DNA of 64,000 bases from NCBI GenBank assembly GCA_934090795.1, contig CAKOJQ010000006.1:12960-76959 (forward strand), given 5' to 3'. Position 1 is the first letter of the stretch. Each line of letters begins with the position of its first letter. Below the pieces are notes generated by a model. The model searched no databases. It had not been told where the DNA came from and saw nothing but the letters and a program-made list of their open reading frames with translations. The position numbers and the translations under genes are program-made. Of the stretch, positions 52,312 to 62,419 are shown piece after piece. The DNA is from an uncultured Bacilli bacterium. Lineage in GTDB: Bacteria > Bacillota_I > Bacilli_A > RF39 > UBA660.

Positions 52312-54423
52312 ATGAATATGGAAAATTCATTTGGGGAAAGTTTACAAAATCCCTTAGAAAAATATGGTAGAGATATAACCAAAGCTGTTAAAGATGGTAA
52401 AGTTGATCCTGTTATCGGAAGAGATGAAGAAGTTCGAAGTATAACTAGAATTTTGTCTCGCAAAACAAAAAACAATCCAGTATTAATTGGTGAGCCAGGT
52501 GTTGGTAAAACTGCTATCGTTGAAGGACTTGCCCAAAGAATTGTAAAAGGCGATGTGCCAAACAGTTTAAAAAATAAAACAATATGGGAATTAGATATGG
52601 GAGCCTTAATTGCCGGTGCTAAATATCGTGGTGAATTTGAAGAAAGATTAAAAGCTGTCTTAAAAGAAATTAAAGATTCTAATGGTGAAATAATCTTATT
52701 TATCGATGAAATACACATGATTGTTGGAGCCGGTGCCCTAGAAGGAGCAATGGATGCTGGTAACATGCTAAAACCAATGCTTGCTAGAGGCGAAATATTA
52801 TGTATAGGTGCTACAACCTTAAACGAATATCGTAAATATATTGAAAAAGATGGTGCCTTAGAAAGACGTTTCCAAAAAGTTATTGTACAAGAACCAAGCG
52901 TTTTAGATACAATTACCATCCTTCGTGGACTAAAAGAAAGATTTGAAGTTCATCATGGAGTTAATATTAAAGATAGAGCACTTATAGCTGCTGCTAATCT
53001 TTCAAATAGATATATAACGGATCGTTTCTTACCAGATAAAGCCATTGATTTAATTGATGAAGCCTGTGCTACAATTAAAGTTCAAATGGACTCTGTTCCA
53101 ACTGAATTAGATACATTAACCAGAAAAATTATGCGTCTAGAAATTGAGAAACAAGCTTTAAAGAAAGAAAAAGATGAGTTAAGCAAAAAGAGAGTAGAAG
53201 AAATAGATAATGATTTAGTTAAATTAAAAGAAGATGAATCTCGTCTAAGAAATGATTGGGAAAGAGAAAAATCTATTAACGATCAAATTAAATCTAAAAA
53301 AGAAGAAATCTCTCGTGCTAACTTTAAACTAGAACAAGCCGAAAACACCTATGATTTAGAAACAGCCGCTAGATTAAGACATGGAACTATTCCTAAACTT
53401 GAAAAAGAATTAGAAGAATTAAATAAACAAAATAAGAATGAAATCTTATCAGATACAGTTGACGAAGAAGACATCGCTAAAATAATTTCTAATTGGACTA
53501 AAATTCCAATAAGTAAATTAGTTGGTGGAGAAAGAGAAAAAATAATTCATTTAGAAGAAAACATGAAAAAACGTGTTAAAGGTCAAGATGAAGCATTAAA
53601 ATTAGTAAGTGAAGCAATAATCCGTTCAAGAGCTGGAATCAAAGATCCAAATAGACCAATAGGTTCATTTATTTTCTTAGGTCCAACTGGTGTTGGTAAA
53701 ACTGAAGTTGCTAAAACACTTGCCTACGAATTATTTGATGATGAAAGACATATTATTCGTATCGATATGAGTGAATATATGGAAAGTCATTCAGTATCAC
53801 GTTTAGTTGGAGCGCCTCCAGGATACGTTGGATACGATGAAGGTGGTCAATTAACTGAAGCAGTAAGACGTAATCCTTATAGTATTGTCCTATTTGATGA
53901 AATCGAAAAAGCTCATAAAGATGTCTTTAACATTCTATTACAAATCTTAGATGATGGACGAATCACTGATTCTCAAGGAAGAACCGTAGATTTTAAAAAT
54001 ACTATCATTATAATGACATCAAATTTAGGTAGTGAATTTATTTTAGAAAACGTTCCAGATAAAGATAAATTAGTAATGGATGAATTAAAGAGAACATTTA
54101 AACCTGAGTTTATCAACCGTATAGATGAAATAATTATGTTTAAATCACTTGATAAAAAGACTGTTTATGAAATATTGGATAAAATTATAATCGATATTGA
54201 AAAACGTTTAGATGATAAAAAAATAAAACTTAATTTAACAAGTACTGCTAAAGATTATATTATCAATAATTCTTATGATGAAAAATATGGTGCTAGACCA
54301 ATAAAAAGATTTGTTTCAAGAAATTTAGAAACCTTGCTTGCTACCGAAATAATAAACGATAATATTAAATTTGGTGAGACAGTTAACATAGACGTTAAAG
54401 ATGATCATTTAATAATAAAATAA
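52312..54423 (+). CDS. clpB: ClpB-type disaggregase lacking the N-terminal domain, 703 aa
   Basis: Two AAA+ modules: Walker [10 protein letters not shown] (first) and GPTGVGKTE (second), with Walker B FIDEIH and LFDEIEKAH, joined by a coiled-coil middle domain of about 110 residues ([20 protein letters not shown]...). The middle-domain length points to ClpB rather than ClpC. The usual N-terminal Clp_N repeat is missing; the protein starts 22 residues before [11 protein letters not shown], so the whole gene corresponds to the short ClpB form. It works with DnaK to dissolve aggregates. It is controlled by CIRCE. Confidence 0.93.
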   Translation: MNMENSFGESLQNPLEKYGRDITKAVKDGKVDPVIGRDEEVRSITRILSRKTKNNPVLIGEPGVGKTAIVEGLAQRIVKGDVPNSLKNKTIWELDMGALIAGAKYRGEFEERLKAVLKEIKDSNGEIILFIDEIHMIVGAGALEGAMDAGNMLKPMLARGEILCIGATTLNEYRKYIEKDGALERRFQKVIVQEPSVLDTITILRGLKERFEVHHGVNIKDRALIAAANLSNRYITDRFLPDKAIDLIDEACATIKVQMDSVPTELDTLTRKIMRLEIEKQALKKEKDELSKKRVEEIDNDLVKLKEDESRLRNDWEREKSINDQIKSKKEEISRANFKLEQAENTYDLETAARLRHGTIPKLEKELEELNKQNKNEILSDTVDEEDIAKIISNWTKIPISKLVGGEREKIIHLEENMKKRVKGQDEALKLVSEAIIRSRAGIKDPNRPIGSFIFLGPTGVGKTEVAKTLAYELFDDERHIIRIDMSEYMESHSVSRLVGAPPGYVGYDEGGQLTEAVRRNPYSIVLFDEIEKAHKDVFNILLQILDDGRITDSQGRTVDFKNTIIIMTSNLGSEFILENVPDKDKLVMDELKRTFKPEFINRIDEIIMFKSLDKKTVYEILDKIIIDIEKRLDDKKIKLNLTSTAKDYIINNSYDEKYGARPIKRFVSRNLETLLATEIINDNIKFGETVNIDVKDDHLIIK

Positions 54424-54429
54424 AAAAAT

Positions 54430-54467
54430 AAAACTAGTCATAAATTTAAATTTGACTAGTTTTTTTG
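54430..54467 (+). terminator. terminator of clpB
   Basis: The stem AAACTAGTCA / TGACTAGTTT is followed by T7. Confidence 0.85.
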
Positions 54468-54479
54468 CACCCAAATATC

Positions 54480-54508
54480 TTGAACTTATAAATCTTCTTT
54501 GTTATAAT
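54480..54508 (+). promoter_or_regulatory. promoter of the four-gene McrB-like operon
   Basis: TTGAAC (54480-54485), 17 bases, TATAAT (54503-54508). It serves genes from 54537 to 59619; no internal terminator is seen. Confidence 0.75.
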
Positions 54509-54536
54509 TTTTAATAGAATAGAAAGTAGTGATTTT

Positions 54537-55661
54537 GTGAATATTGATAATTATGAAGATTACTTTAAATATAAGATTAAAACTGTATATCAGTATTCAA
54601 TCTTACTATCAAAAATACTAGGAATTGATAAAAACAAATTATGGCATAAGAAAAAAGATACTGAAGATAGTTTAAATTACATAATAAATGATTACTTTAA
54701 TAAAATAACTATCCCAGTTGATAAAGATTTAGTTAGATGTTTTATTAATAACAAAGAAATATTAAAATATAACATCGACCGTGAACTTGATAGTGTAATA
54801 ACTTATTTTATTGATAAAGAAAGAGCGTTTGAAATTAAAGCCTATGAAAAAGAAATAATTCTTTGTGCAATAGTTATATATATAGCTAATAACATAGATA
54901 TTTCAACTAGTCCTTATACAATCAATAAAGTAAATTATAAAACAATCCTTGTAAATTATTTAGAAAAATTTAATAAAACAACCTTTGTACATATAATAGA
55001 TGATGGTAAAAAGAATACTAATATATTATTAGAACTTATTAAAACTAATGTAAGAAAAGAAAGAAAAATATACGAACTATTAAATAGTAATATTTCCTTT
55101 AATAAATATATTGATATATCTAAAGAAAATAATTATTACATAACTCAGTATAATTATTCGGTTCCTGGACTAAAAGATATAAATAGTGGGGCAGTAAATT
55201 ACATTTTTAATAAAGATGGTTATGATAATAAATTTACTATCATTAGTGCAGAATTAGTAGTTGTAACATTAATGAAATTATTATCAGTAAGAAAATTTAA
55301 TAAAGTATTTTTTATACCTATAAAAAAGAAATTCTTACTAGATGATACATATTTTAATAAAATAAAAAATCTAAATAAAAATAAATATTTAAAAAATCGA
55401 ATAATGTTATTAATTAATTATGATGATATTGATGAAATTATTTTATTTAAACTAAAAAAGAGCAAATTAAATTATTATATCTATGCTAGTAAAAATACTA
55501 AAGTAAAAGATATAGATAATAATGAAAGATACTTAATAAGTAAAGATTTCTATATAGAACATAAAGAATTAATTGATAAAAAGCAAAAAGAAAAGATTGA
55601 AATTATAATAGAAGCATTTGATGGTTTAGTGCTAGACCGTAATATTGCAGAAGAAAGTTAG
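54537..55661 (+). CDS. unknown protein, first gene of the McrB-like operon, 374 aa
   Basis: GTG start after AAAGTAGTGA. The protein is soluble, rich in Lys, Asn, Ile and Tyr. It has no motif I can assign; segments such as YSVPGLKDINSGAVNYIFNK and IEIIIEAFDGLVLDRNIAEE may be part of a nuclease-like or effector fold but catalytic residues cannot be pointed out. It is separated by 10 bases from the AAA+ gene. Its constant position next to an AAA+/DUF2357 pair would be the best clue. Confidence 0.65.
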   Translation: MNIDNYEDYFKYKIKTVYQYSILLSKILGIDKNKLWHKKKDTEDSLNYIINDYFNKITIPVDKDLVRCFINNKEILKYNIDRELDSVITYFIDKERAFEIKAYEKEIILCAIVIYIANNIDISTSPYTINKVNYKTILVNYLEKFNKTTFVHIIDDGKKNTNILLELIKTNVRKERKIYELLNSNISFNKYIDISKENNYYITQYNYSVPGLKDINSGAVNYIFNKDGYDNKFTIISAELVVVTLMKLLSVRKFNKVFFIPIKKKFLLDDTYFNKIKNLNKNKYLKNRIMLLINYDDIDEIILFKLKKSKLNYYIYASKNTKVKDIDNNERYLISKDFYIEHKELIDKKQKEKIEIIIEAFDGLVLDRNIAEES

Positions 55662-55671
55662 GAGAATTAAT

Positions 55672-57171
55672 ATGAGCGTAAGTACAAATAGTGATTTTTT
55701 TCTTGAATTCATGGAACCTTTAATAGGTGGAATATGGGATTTATTTAAAGGAATAGGTAATGCATTAATAAGAATTTTTAATATAGCCAATTACATAGAT
55801 ATTATTAATAAATATAATGGGGTTAGTCCTTTTATTATAATTATTTCTATATTAAGTTTATTAGTTTTATTTGGTATAATTGGTTTCTTATTATATCGTT
55901 TAATTAAGAGATTAATTAAATTTAGACATAATGTTCATCATCAAGAAACATTAGTTGATGAAATTGAAAGTTTAAATAATGATGTTGCTAAACTTCGTGC
56001 TGAAAATGATCGATACAAAGAAATGGCAAATGCCGCTAATAACGATGAAGTAGAGTATGATGAAAATGGTAATGTTATTACTAAAGTAAGTGATAGCAGA
56101 TTCTATAAGTTAACTAAAATTGATGAAGAATATGCAAATTATGTTAAACCAGATTGGCATGAAACAATTGAATTAGATGCTTTATGTGAACAATTTAGAA
56201 ATTATGCTGCTAGTAAATTACATTTATATTATGATATTAATTTAATTAGATTATTCGTAAGTGCTTTTGCATCAAATAGATTAATTATCTTACAAGGTAT
56301 TTCTGGTACAGGTAAAACAAGTTTAGCCTATGCTTGGGGATACTTTGTTAAAAATGAAAGTACAATCGCATCAGTTCAACCTTCATGGAGAGATAGTACT
56401 GAAATTTATGGTTATTTTAACGAATTTACCAAAAGATTTAATGAAACTCAAGTTCTTGCTAAAATGTATGAAGCAAGATACAATCCTCAAATTTATTTAA
56501 CAGTGTTAGATGAAATGAATATCTCTCGTGTTGAATATTATTTTGCTGAAATGCTTTCAGTATTAGAACTTCCATCAACTGATGAATGGATTATAAGTTT
56601 AGTTCCAAATGCTTGGCCTAACGATCCAAAATTATTAGAAGAAGGAAGATTTAGAATTCCAAATAACATGTGGTATTGTGGTACTATCAATAACGATGAC
56701 TCAACATTTATGGTAACTGATAAAGTTTACGACCGTGCCTTACCAATTAACATTGATAACAAGAGTGTACCATTTGAAGCACCTGATACAGAACCACTTG
56801 ATATAACTGCTGATTACTTCATGAGCTTATTTAAAAAAGCTTGGGTAGATCATCCACTATCAGAAGATGTTCTAAATAAAATTGAAAAAATGGATAATTA
56901 TGTAATTAATCATTTTAGAATGGCTTTTGGTAACCGTATTTTAAAACAAATTAAAGATTATGTACCCGTATTTGTTGCCTGTGGTGGCGATGAAATGGTT
57001 GCAGTTGATTATCTAATAGCTAATAAAATATTAAGAAAATTTAATCAATTAAACCTAGCTTATATTAGAGGCGAAATTGATGGATTTAAATCATTCTTAG
57101 ATGAAACATTTGGACAAGATGTTATGAAGGAATGTAAAGAATTCTTAGATAGATTAAAGAAACAAATGTAA
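55672..57171 (+). CDS. membrane-anchored McrB-like AAA+ NTPase, 499 aa
   Basis: An N-terminal hydrophobic helix at about residues 48-74 (PFIIIISILSLLVLFGIIGF) is followed by a coiled coil (about 85-120) and an AAA+ domain. Walker A is LQGISGTGKTSLAYAWG (about 206-222), Walker B TVLDEMNISRVEYYFAEML, and the sensor segment YCGTINNDDSTFMVTDKVYD, all close to the McrB clade. McrB GTPases drive a partner nuclease or translocate nucleic acid; here the membrane anchor places this machine on the inner face of the membrane. ATG 55672 is preceded by AGGAG. Confidence 0.82.
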   Translation: MSVSTNSDFFLEFMEPLIGGIWDLFKGIGNALIRIFNIANYIDIINKYNGVSPFIIIISILSLLVLFGIIGFLLYRLIKRLIKFRHNVHHQETLVDEIESLNNDVAKLRAENDRYKEMANAANNDEVEYDENGNVITKVSDSRFYKLTKIDEEYANYVKPDWHETIELDALCEQFRNYAASKLHLYYDINLIRLFVSAFASNRLIILQGISGTGKTSLAYAWGYFVKNESTIASVQPSWRDSTEIYGYFNEFTKRFNETQVLAKMYEARYNPQIYLTVLDEMNISRVEYYFAEMLSVLELPSTDEWIISLVPNAWPNDPKLLEEGRFRIPNNMWYCGTINNDDSTFMVTDKVYDRALPINIDNKSVPFEAPDTEPLDITADYFMSLFKKAWVDHPLSEDVLNKIEKMDNYVINHFRMAFGNRILKQIKDYVPVFVACGGDEMVAVDYLIANKILRKFNQLNLAYIRGEIDGFKSFLDETFGQDVMKECKEFLDRLKKQM

Positions 57172-57193
57172 AAAATAGAAAGAAGGATAATTT

Positions 57194-58297
57194 ATGAACA
57201 ATGAAATTGGACTTTTAGTACAAGATTTACCTCAAGAGGATGCTGATAAATACATAAAAGAAACAACTTCAACATTTACAGCAAATCATAATATCCATAA
57301 AATTGAAATAGATTATTCTTGGGTAGATGTAATTGAAGAGGCAATTCCTGCTATTGATAATATCATCAGGAATCCTCGTAGATTTATCGTTTCCGAAGAA
57401 GATGTAGTTAGAATTGAAAAAACTAAAAAGATATCCCTAGAATCAATTAAAGATTTAGCAGTTCATACTAATTATATTCAAGAAGTAGATGATGATGGAT
57501 TTGTTAAACCAATAAAATTACTTAATATCTTTAAAGAAGAAACTATCGATCTATACGAAAATAGATTTATTTATACCCTTATTACTACTTTAAATCGTTT
57601 TGTTGAAGAACAACTTACCTATAAAGAACAGTCAGAAGAAAATACTAATGAAAAAAAACTTAATTACGATTCTAAAACCAAATATAATAATCAAGATGTC
57701 GTAGTTAAATTAGAAATTACAGCTAAAGAAGAACAGGAAATGACAACAAGCGAGGAAGAGTTAAAATCTCGTGAAGAAAAAATTAAACATATTCAAGATG
57801 TTTTAGAAGATTTTATGTCTAGTAAATTTATGAAAATGATGAAAGGTGCAACAGTTGTTAGAAGTCCAATAAGAAAAACAAATGTTATTTTAAAAGATTA
57901 CAACTTTGTAACTGCCCTACATTTATGGGAAACAATTGAAGATTTTGAAGTAAATAGTCCAGTTAAAGAAAAAAACGAACAAACAGATTTATCAACTCCT
58001 TCAATGAAACATAACCTAGATTTAACATCATTTCTAAACTATTGCATTTTAAATGATACAATTTCAAAAAGAGGAAGTGTAATGCCTCTTCAAAATATCG
58101 ATATAGTAGAAACTGTATTTGAATATGCTAGTAAATTCGATATCGATGAAAAAGAATTAAGAAAAAAATTAGAAAATAAAATAAATGCAGCAACTGCGTT
58201 TAAAAATATTGAAAAAGATAATGCTAGAAAAGCTTATAAGAGCTTTATAGATAGTCATAATTCAAGATTTAGTAAAGCAACAAACTTATTTAAATAA
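57194..58297 (+). CDS. DUF2357-like McrB partner protein, 367 aa
   Basis: The segment IRNPRRFIVSEEDVVRIEKT, then VHTNYIQEV and IDLYENRFIYTLITTLNRFV resemble DUF2357 proteins, which accompany McrB-type NTPases and are usually linked to a PD-(D/E)xK nuclease. No nuclease motif can be located here with confidence. A charged coiled coil lies in the middle (about 150-215). Position directly behind the AAA+ gene supports a complex. The family call is moderate. Confidence 0.6.
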   Translation: MNNEIGLLVQDLPQEDADKYIKETTSTFTANHNIHKIEIDYSWVDVIEEAIPAIDNIIRNPRRFIVSEEDVVRIEKTKKISLESIKDLAVHTNYIQEVDDDGFVKPIKLLNIFKEETIDLYENRFIYTLITTLNRFVEEQLTYKEQSEENTNEKKLNYDSKTKYNNQDVVVKLEITAKEEQEMTTSEEELKSREEKIKHIQDVLEDFMSSKFMKMMKGATVVRSPIRKTNVILKDYNFVTALHLWETIEDFEVNSPVKEKNEQTDLSTPSMKHNLDLTSFLNYCILNDTISKRGSVMPLQNIDIVETVFEYASKFDIDEKELRKKLENKINAATAFKNIEKDNARKAYKSFIDSHNSRFSKATNLFK

Positions 58298-58308
58298 AGG
58301 AGGTTAAA

Positions 58309-59619
58309 ATGACAAAAGAAAATAAAAAAACAGAACCAAAAAATATAAACCCTATCAAAAATTTTCCAGGTAAAGAACTAGATTTAACCAAATTTAATTT
58401 ATTAAGTGATAAAGAACAATATGATGAAATAAAAAAGATTTTAGAAGATATTTATAAAGATAGTTTAAAAGTAAATCGTAAACATGTAATGAAAGTTATA
58501 TCTTTAACCTTAACAAGCGGTGATGATTATACTTATTTACCATATAGTTTGAAAGTGTCTAAAGAAAAATTAAAATTAAAATTTGAAGTTGTTCCTAAAA
58601 AAGGTGTTGGACTTGGAATTATAATAGTCGCATTTTGGGCCTTACTATTTTCAATAGTAGGTGCAACATATGCCGGAGTATATTACTGGAGTATTAAAGA
58701 TTTAAATAAAGATATCGATGGCGATGGAATAGCTGATATTAATATTGATATTAATGGTGATAAAAAAGCCGATATAAATATTGATACCGATAGAGATAAA
58801 AAACCAAATTTAAATATTGATTATAAAGGTAATCGTAAAGGTGTATTTAATATTGACTATGATAATGATGGTAAACCGGATTATAATCTAATTAATGATG
58901 CAACTGATAAAAATACTGTATGTAAAATAAATTGTGATACCAATGGCGATGGATGGCCAGACTTAAATATCGATTTAGATGGAGATGGAACTCCTGATTT
59001 AGATATTGATACAGATAATGACGGAATACCTGATTTGAACCTAGACATCGATGGCGATGGTAAATGTGATGTTATGTGTGATACCGATGGAGATGGTAAA
59101 GCAGATACAAACATAATAGATTCACCAAATGGTGGAGGAAAACATAACGGTTCATCAACAACTACCGGAACCCCTGATACTAGTCAAGAAACAGCATCTT
59201 TAATTCTTAATTTTATAGATGGAGAAACATTAAGTATTGAAGGAATCATGCCTGATGATCAACCAAATTATAATTCGGATATTAAACCATATAAAACGTT
59301 TACCGTTGAAAACTTATCCAATGTTGATTTAACTTATTCTATTTTAATGATAGTTAGATATAATACATTTATAACTAATAACTTTAAATATAAAGTAGAC
59401 GGAACAAATGGAGCACCAAGTCTAGGCTACCATGTTGCACCTAGAACAAATACATACATTGCTCAAAACGTTAGAATAGCAAAGAAAACAACTCAAAAAT
59501 ACCGTGTAACCTTTAATTTGGAAGGTACTAATTCTCCTCAAAATGAAGATCAAGGAAAAGAATTTAGTGCAACATTTAAAATTGAAGTACCAATAGAATT
59601 AGAACCATCATCTAACTAA
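58309..59619 (+). CDS. single-span membrane protein with Asp-rich Ca-type repeats and TasA-like domain, 436 aa
   Basis: A cytoplasmic N-terminus of about 100 residues is followed by a membrane helix (GLGIIIVAFWALLFSIVGAT) and about ten repeats of the type NIDxDxDGxxDxN (residues 135-270), the calcium-binding dockerin/thrombospondin-3 pattern, with two extra CxxxC pairs. The C-terminal domain (about 300-430) shows YRVTFNLEGTNSPQNEDQGK, similar to the TasA-like region of the 31267 protein. So the protein spans the membrane and puts a stiff, calcium-dependent stalk outside. RBS AAAGGAGG. Confidence 0.8.
   Translation: MTKENKKTEPKNINPIKNFPGKELDLTKFNLLSDKEQYDEIKKILEDIYKDSLKVNRKHVMKVISLTLTSGDDYTYLPYSLKVSKEKLKLKFEVVPKKGVGLGIIIVAFWALLFSIVGATYAGVYYWSIKDLNKDIDGDGIADINIDINGDKKADINIDTDRDKKPNLNIDYKGNRKGVFNIDYDNDGKPDYNLINDATDKNTVCKINCDTNGDGWPDLNIDLDGDGTPDLDIDTDNDGIPDLNLDIDGDGKCDVMCDTDGDGKADTNIIDSPNGGGKHNGSSTTTGTPDTSQETASLILNFIDGETLSIEGIMPDDQPNYNSDIKPYKTFTVENLSNVDLTYSILMIVRYNTFITNNFKYKVDGTNGAPSLGYHVAPRTNTYIAQNVRIAKKTTQKYRVTFNLEGTNSPQNEDQGKEFSATFKIEVPIELEPSSN
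58711..59121 (+). repeat. Asp-rich DxDGDG-type coding repeats
   Basis: About ten imperfect repeats, each encoding some 13 residues of the form NIDxDGDGxxD, with most units preserving the Asp positions 1, 3 and 5 of a calcium loop. Confidence 0.8.
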
Positions 59620-59634
59620 AATGGTTCTTTTTTT
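59600..59634 (+). terminator. terminator of the McrB-like operon
   Basis: The stem GAACCAT / ATGGTTC, which includes the end of the last coding sequence, is followed by T7. Confidence 0.85.
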
Positions 59635-59686
59635 CTTTATTTTTTATATATTATCTTGTAAAATCATATTATGGAGGATATAGAAT

Positions 59687-60397
59687 ATGAATGAAATTTA
59701 TTATTACTTTCTATTATTTTTAATTTATTCTTTTATAGGATGGCTTATTGAAGTAATAGGAAAATTAATTGAAAAACATAAATTTATAAATAGAGGATTT
59801 TTAGTTGGCCCAATATGTCCTATTTATGGGCATGGTTGTCTTTTAATGATTTTAACATTAAGTAGATATAAAGATAATCCTTTAGTGCTATTTGTAAATG
59901 CAATATTTATTTGTTCACTACTTGAATATTTTACCAGTTATTTTATGGAAAAAATATTTAAAGCAAGATGGTGGGATTATTCAACTAGAAAATTTAATTT
60001 AAATGGTCGTATATGTGCTGAAACAATGATTCCTTTTGGAATATTAGGAACCTTAGTAATATGTGTAATTAATCCTATATTTGAATATTTACTAAATTTA
60101 TTTAACTTTGAAACAATAAAAATAGTGGCAATTATCTTATTTGTAATTTATTTAATAGATAATATTATTTCTTTAACTATCATGTTTGGGTTTAAAGGAA
60201 CTCTTAAAACAGTAGAAAAAGATGGAACAGAAGAAATAACTAAAAAAGTTAAAGATATACTTATTAATAAGAATATATTATATAAACGTTTAGTAGAAGC
60301 TTTCCCTAATTTCATGAATCCGAAAGAAAGACTTTTATTAATTAAAGCTAGAGTAGAAAAAGAACTAAAAAAATATATGAAAAAAGATCAAAAATAA
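59687..60397 (+). CDS. CmpB-type (putative ABC transporter permease) membrane protein, 236 aa
   Basis: Starts with FLIYSFIGWLIEVIGKLIE and FINRGFLVGPICPIYGHGC, the signature of the CmpB family, with five or so membrane helices and a charged C-terminal tail of about 60 residues. The family is named after an ABC permease but its real role is not known. RBS GGAGG. Confidence 0.88.
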   Translation: MNEIYYYFLLFLIYSFIGWLIEVIGKLIEKHKFINRGFLVGPICPIYGHGCLLMILTLSRYKDNPLVLFVNAIFICSLLEYFTSYFMEKIFKARWWDYSTRKFNLNGRICAETMIPFGILGTLVICVINPIFEYLLNLFNFETIKIVAIILFVIYLIDNIISLTIMFGFKGTLKTVEKDGTEEITKKVKDILINKNILYKRLVEAFPNFMNPKERLLLIKARVEKELKKYMKKDQK

Positions 60398-60398
60398 C

Positions 60399-60540
60399 TT
60401 GAAATAGAGATATTAATTTGATAATATATAAATGGCTAAAAAGCCGAAAAAATGTACTTAAACAGACTGAGTTATCTAGTGGCCATGGGTTGATAACAAA
60501 GGAAGAAGTTTGAGGGTAAATAACGAAAGGAATGATTTAA
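60399..60540 (+). promoter_or_regulatory. rpsB promoter and S2 leader candidate
   Basis: TTGAAA (60399-60404), 17 bases, TAATAT (60422-60427). A leader of about 105 bases follows with the segments AAAAGCCGAAAAA, GAGTTATCTAG and GGTTGATAAC that can pair (GTTATC / GATAAC). Leaders before rpsB are known regulators of S2 synthesis. The call rests on position and pairing. Confidence 0.5.
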
Positions 60541-61473
60541 ATGGCAGTAGTATCAATGAGCTACTTATTAGAAGCTGGTGTTCATTTTGGACATCAAACA
60601 AAAAGATGGAATCCTAAAATGAAGGAATACATTTTTACAGCAAGAGATGATATTTATATTATCGATTTAGAAAAAACAGCTGCATGTATTGAAAGTGCTT
60701 ATGCTGAAATTAAGAAAATTGCTGAAAATGGTGGAACTTTCTTATTTGTAGGAACAAAAAAACAAGCAAATGAGGCTGCAAAAGAAGAAGCAGAAAGAAG
60801 TAATTCTTATTATGTAATTGAAAGATGGTTAGGTGGAACATTAACTAACTTTAGAACAATTAGAAAGAGAATTAAGAGATTAGAAGAAATCGAAAAAATG
60901 GAAGCTGATGGAACATTTGAAATGTTACCTAAGAAAGAAGTTATCGGTCTTAAAAAGGAATATGATAAATTAAATAAAGTATTATGTGGTATTCGTAATA
61001 TGGAAAAATTACCAAGTGCTTTAATTATTGTAGATCCTAAGAAGGAAATTAATGCAATTCGTGAAGCAAGAAAATTAAATATTCCTGTATTTGGAGTTGT
61101 AGATACAAACTGTGATCCAGATGACGTTGATTATGTAATTCCAGGTAACGATGATGCTGTAAGAAGTGTAAAAGTTATGTTAGGAGTATTAACAAACGCT
61201 ATTTGTGAAGCAAGAGGTTTAGAATTAGTTGACTATGTAACTGAAGAAGAAAAACCTAAAAAAGATGGAAAATCTGCTAAAACTGTAAAAGAAGTATTTG
61301 TTGAATCATTAGATAATGAAAAAACAAAAGCAGAAATCAAAGAAGAAAAACAAACTGAAGATGAAGATTTAACTATTAAAACTTTAACTGAATTAAAAGA
61401 GTTAGCTAAAAAAAGAGGAGTTAAAGGATATTCTTCAATGAAAAAAGAAGAATTATTACAAGCTTTAAAATAG
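60541..61473 (+). CDS. rpsB: 30S ribosomal protein S2 (uS2) with C-terminal Rho_N/SAP-like extension
   Basis: Residues 1-235 are a normal S2 ([40 protein letters not shown]). After an acidic linker, the last 38 residues ([20 protein letters not shown]...) form a small helical module like the N-terminal domain of Rho or a SAP domain, which binds nucleic acid. S2 is the last 30S protein to be assembled. tsf follows 12 bases later. Confidence 0.96.
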   Translation: MAVVSMSYLLEAGVHFGHQTKRWNPKMKEYIFTARDDIYIIDLEKTAACIESAYAEIKKIAENGGTFLFVGTKKQANEAAKEEAERSNSYYVIERWLGGTLTNFRTIRKRIKRLEEIEKMEADGTFEMLPKKEVIGLKKEYDKLNKVLCGIRNMEKLPSALIIVDPKKEINAIREARKLNIPVFGVVDTNCDPDDVDYVIPGNDDAVRSVKVMLGVLTNAICEARGLELVDYVTEEEKPKKDGKSAKTVKEVFVESLDNEKTKAEIKEEKQTEDEDLTIKTLTELKELAKKRGVKGYSSMKKEELLQALK

Positions 61474-61485
61474 GAGGAAATAATA

Positions 61486-62355
61486 ATGGTAGATGCTAAA
61501 ACTGTAGCTGAATTAAGAGCTAAAACAGGTGCTGGAATGATGGATTGTAAAAAAGCATTATCTGAAACAAATGGAGATATTAATGCTGCAATCGATTATT
61601 TAAGAGAAAAAGGAATTGCTAAAGCAGCTAAAAAAGAATCAAGAATTGCTGCTGAAGGACTTGCTAATGTATATATTAATGGTAACAAAGCTGTTATATT
61701 AGAAGTTAATAGTGAAACAGACTTTGTTAGTAAAAATGAAGAATTTACATCTATGTTAGATACAATTGGTAATGCTATTTTAAATAGTAATGCTAAAACT
61801 GTTGAAGAAGCCTTAGAACTTCCTTGTGAAGAAGGAACTATTAAAGATTTAATTATTGCTAAAACTGCTAAAATTGGTGAAAAATTATCTTTAAGAAGAA
61901 TTGAAGTTGTAGAAAAAACAGATGATGAAACATTTGGAAGCTACTTACATATGGGTGGAAAAATTGCTGTACTTACTGTACTTACTGGAGCAAACGAAGA
62001 AGTTGCCAAAGACGTTGCAATGCAAGCAGCAGCTATGAAACCTGAATTTGTTAGAGAAGATGAAATCCCAACGGATAGAGTTGAAAAAGAAAGAGCAATT
62101 TTTAAAGAACAAGCTATGAACGAAGGAAAACCAGCAGAAATAGCTGAAAAAATGGTTGAAGGAAGATTAAAGAAATTCTTTAAAGAAATTTGTTTAGTAT
62201 CTCAAAGCTTCATTAAAAATGGAGATATTGATGTAGCTACTTATGTTAAAAATAATGGTGGCGAAGTTAAATCTATGATTAGATACGAAGTAGGCGAAGG
62301 TATGGAAAAGAGAAACGATAACTTTGCTGAAGAAGTAATGAATCAAGTTAAGTAG
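61486..62355 (+). CDS. tsf: translation elongation factor Ts
   Basis: 289 residues starting with VAELRAKTGAGMMDCKKALS and carrying EVNSETDFVSKNEEF, the EF-Tu contact region. It exchanges GDP on EF-Tu. Length is normal. RBS AGGAGG. It shares the rpsB transcript. Confidence 0.98.
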   Translation: MVDAKTVAELRAKTGAGMMDCKKALSETNGDINAAIDYLREKGIAKAAKKESRIAAEGLANVYINGNKAVILEVNSETDFVSKNEEFTSMLDTIGNAILNSNAKTVEEALELPCEEGTIKDLIIAKTAKIGEKLSLRRIEVVEKTDDETFGSYLHMGGKIAVLTVLTGANEEVAKDVAMQAAAMKPEFVREDEIPTDRVEKERAIFKEQAMNEGKPAEIAEKMVEGRLKKFFKEICLVSQSFIKNGDIDVATYVKNNGGEVKSMIRYEVGEGMEKRNDNFAEEVMNQVK

Positions 62356-62358
62356 TCA

Positions 62359-62388
62359 AAAGAATGTATAGAAGCATTCTTTTTTTAT
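62359..62388 (+). terminator. terminator of rpsB-tsf
   Basis: The stem AAGAATG / GCATTCTT is followed by T7. Confidence 0.85.
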
Positions 62389-62419
62389 TCCTTAAATGTT
62401 AAAATAAAAATGAAAGTAG

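Noticed and set aside
58711..59121. CRISPR-like short repeats
   Set aside because: Spacing and sequence follow coding Asp-rich calcium-type loops in frame; there are no constant repeats with unique spacers.
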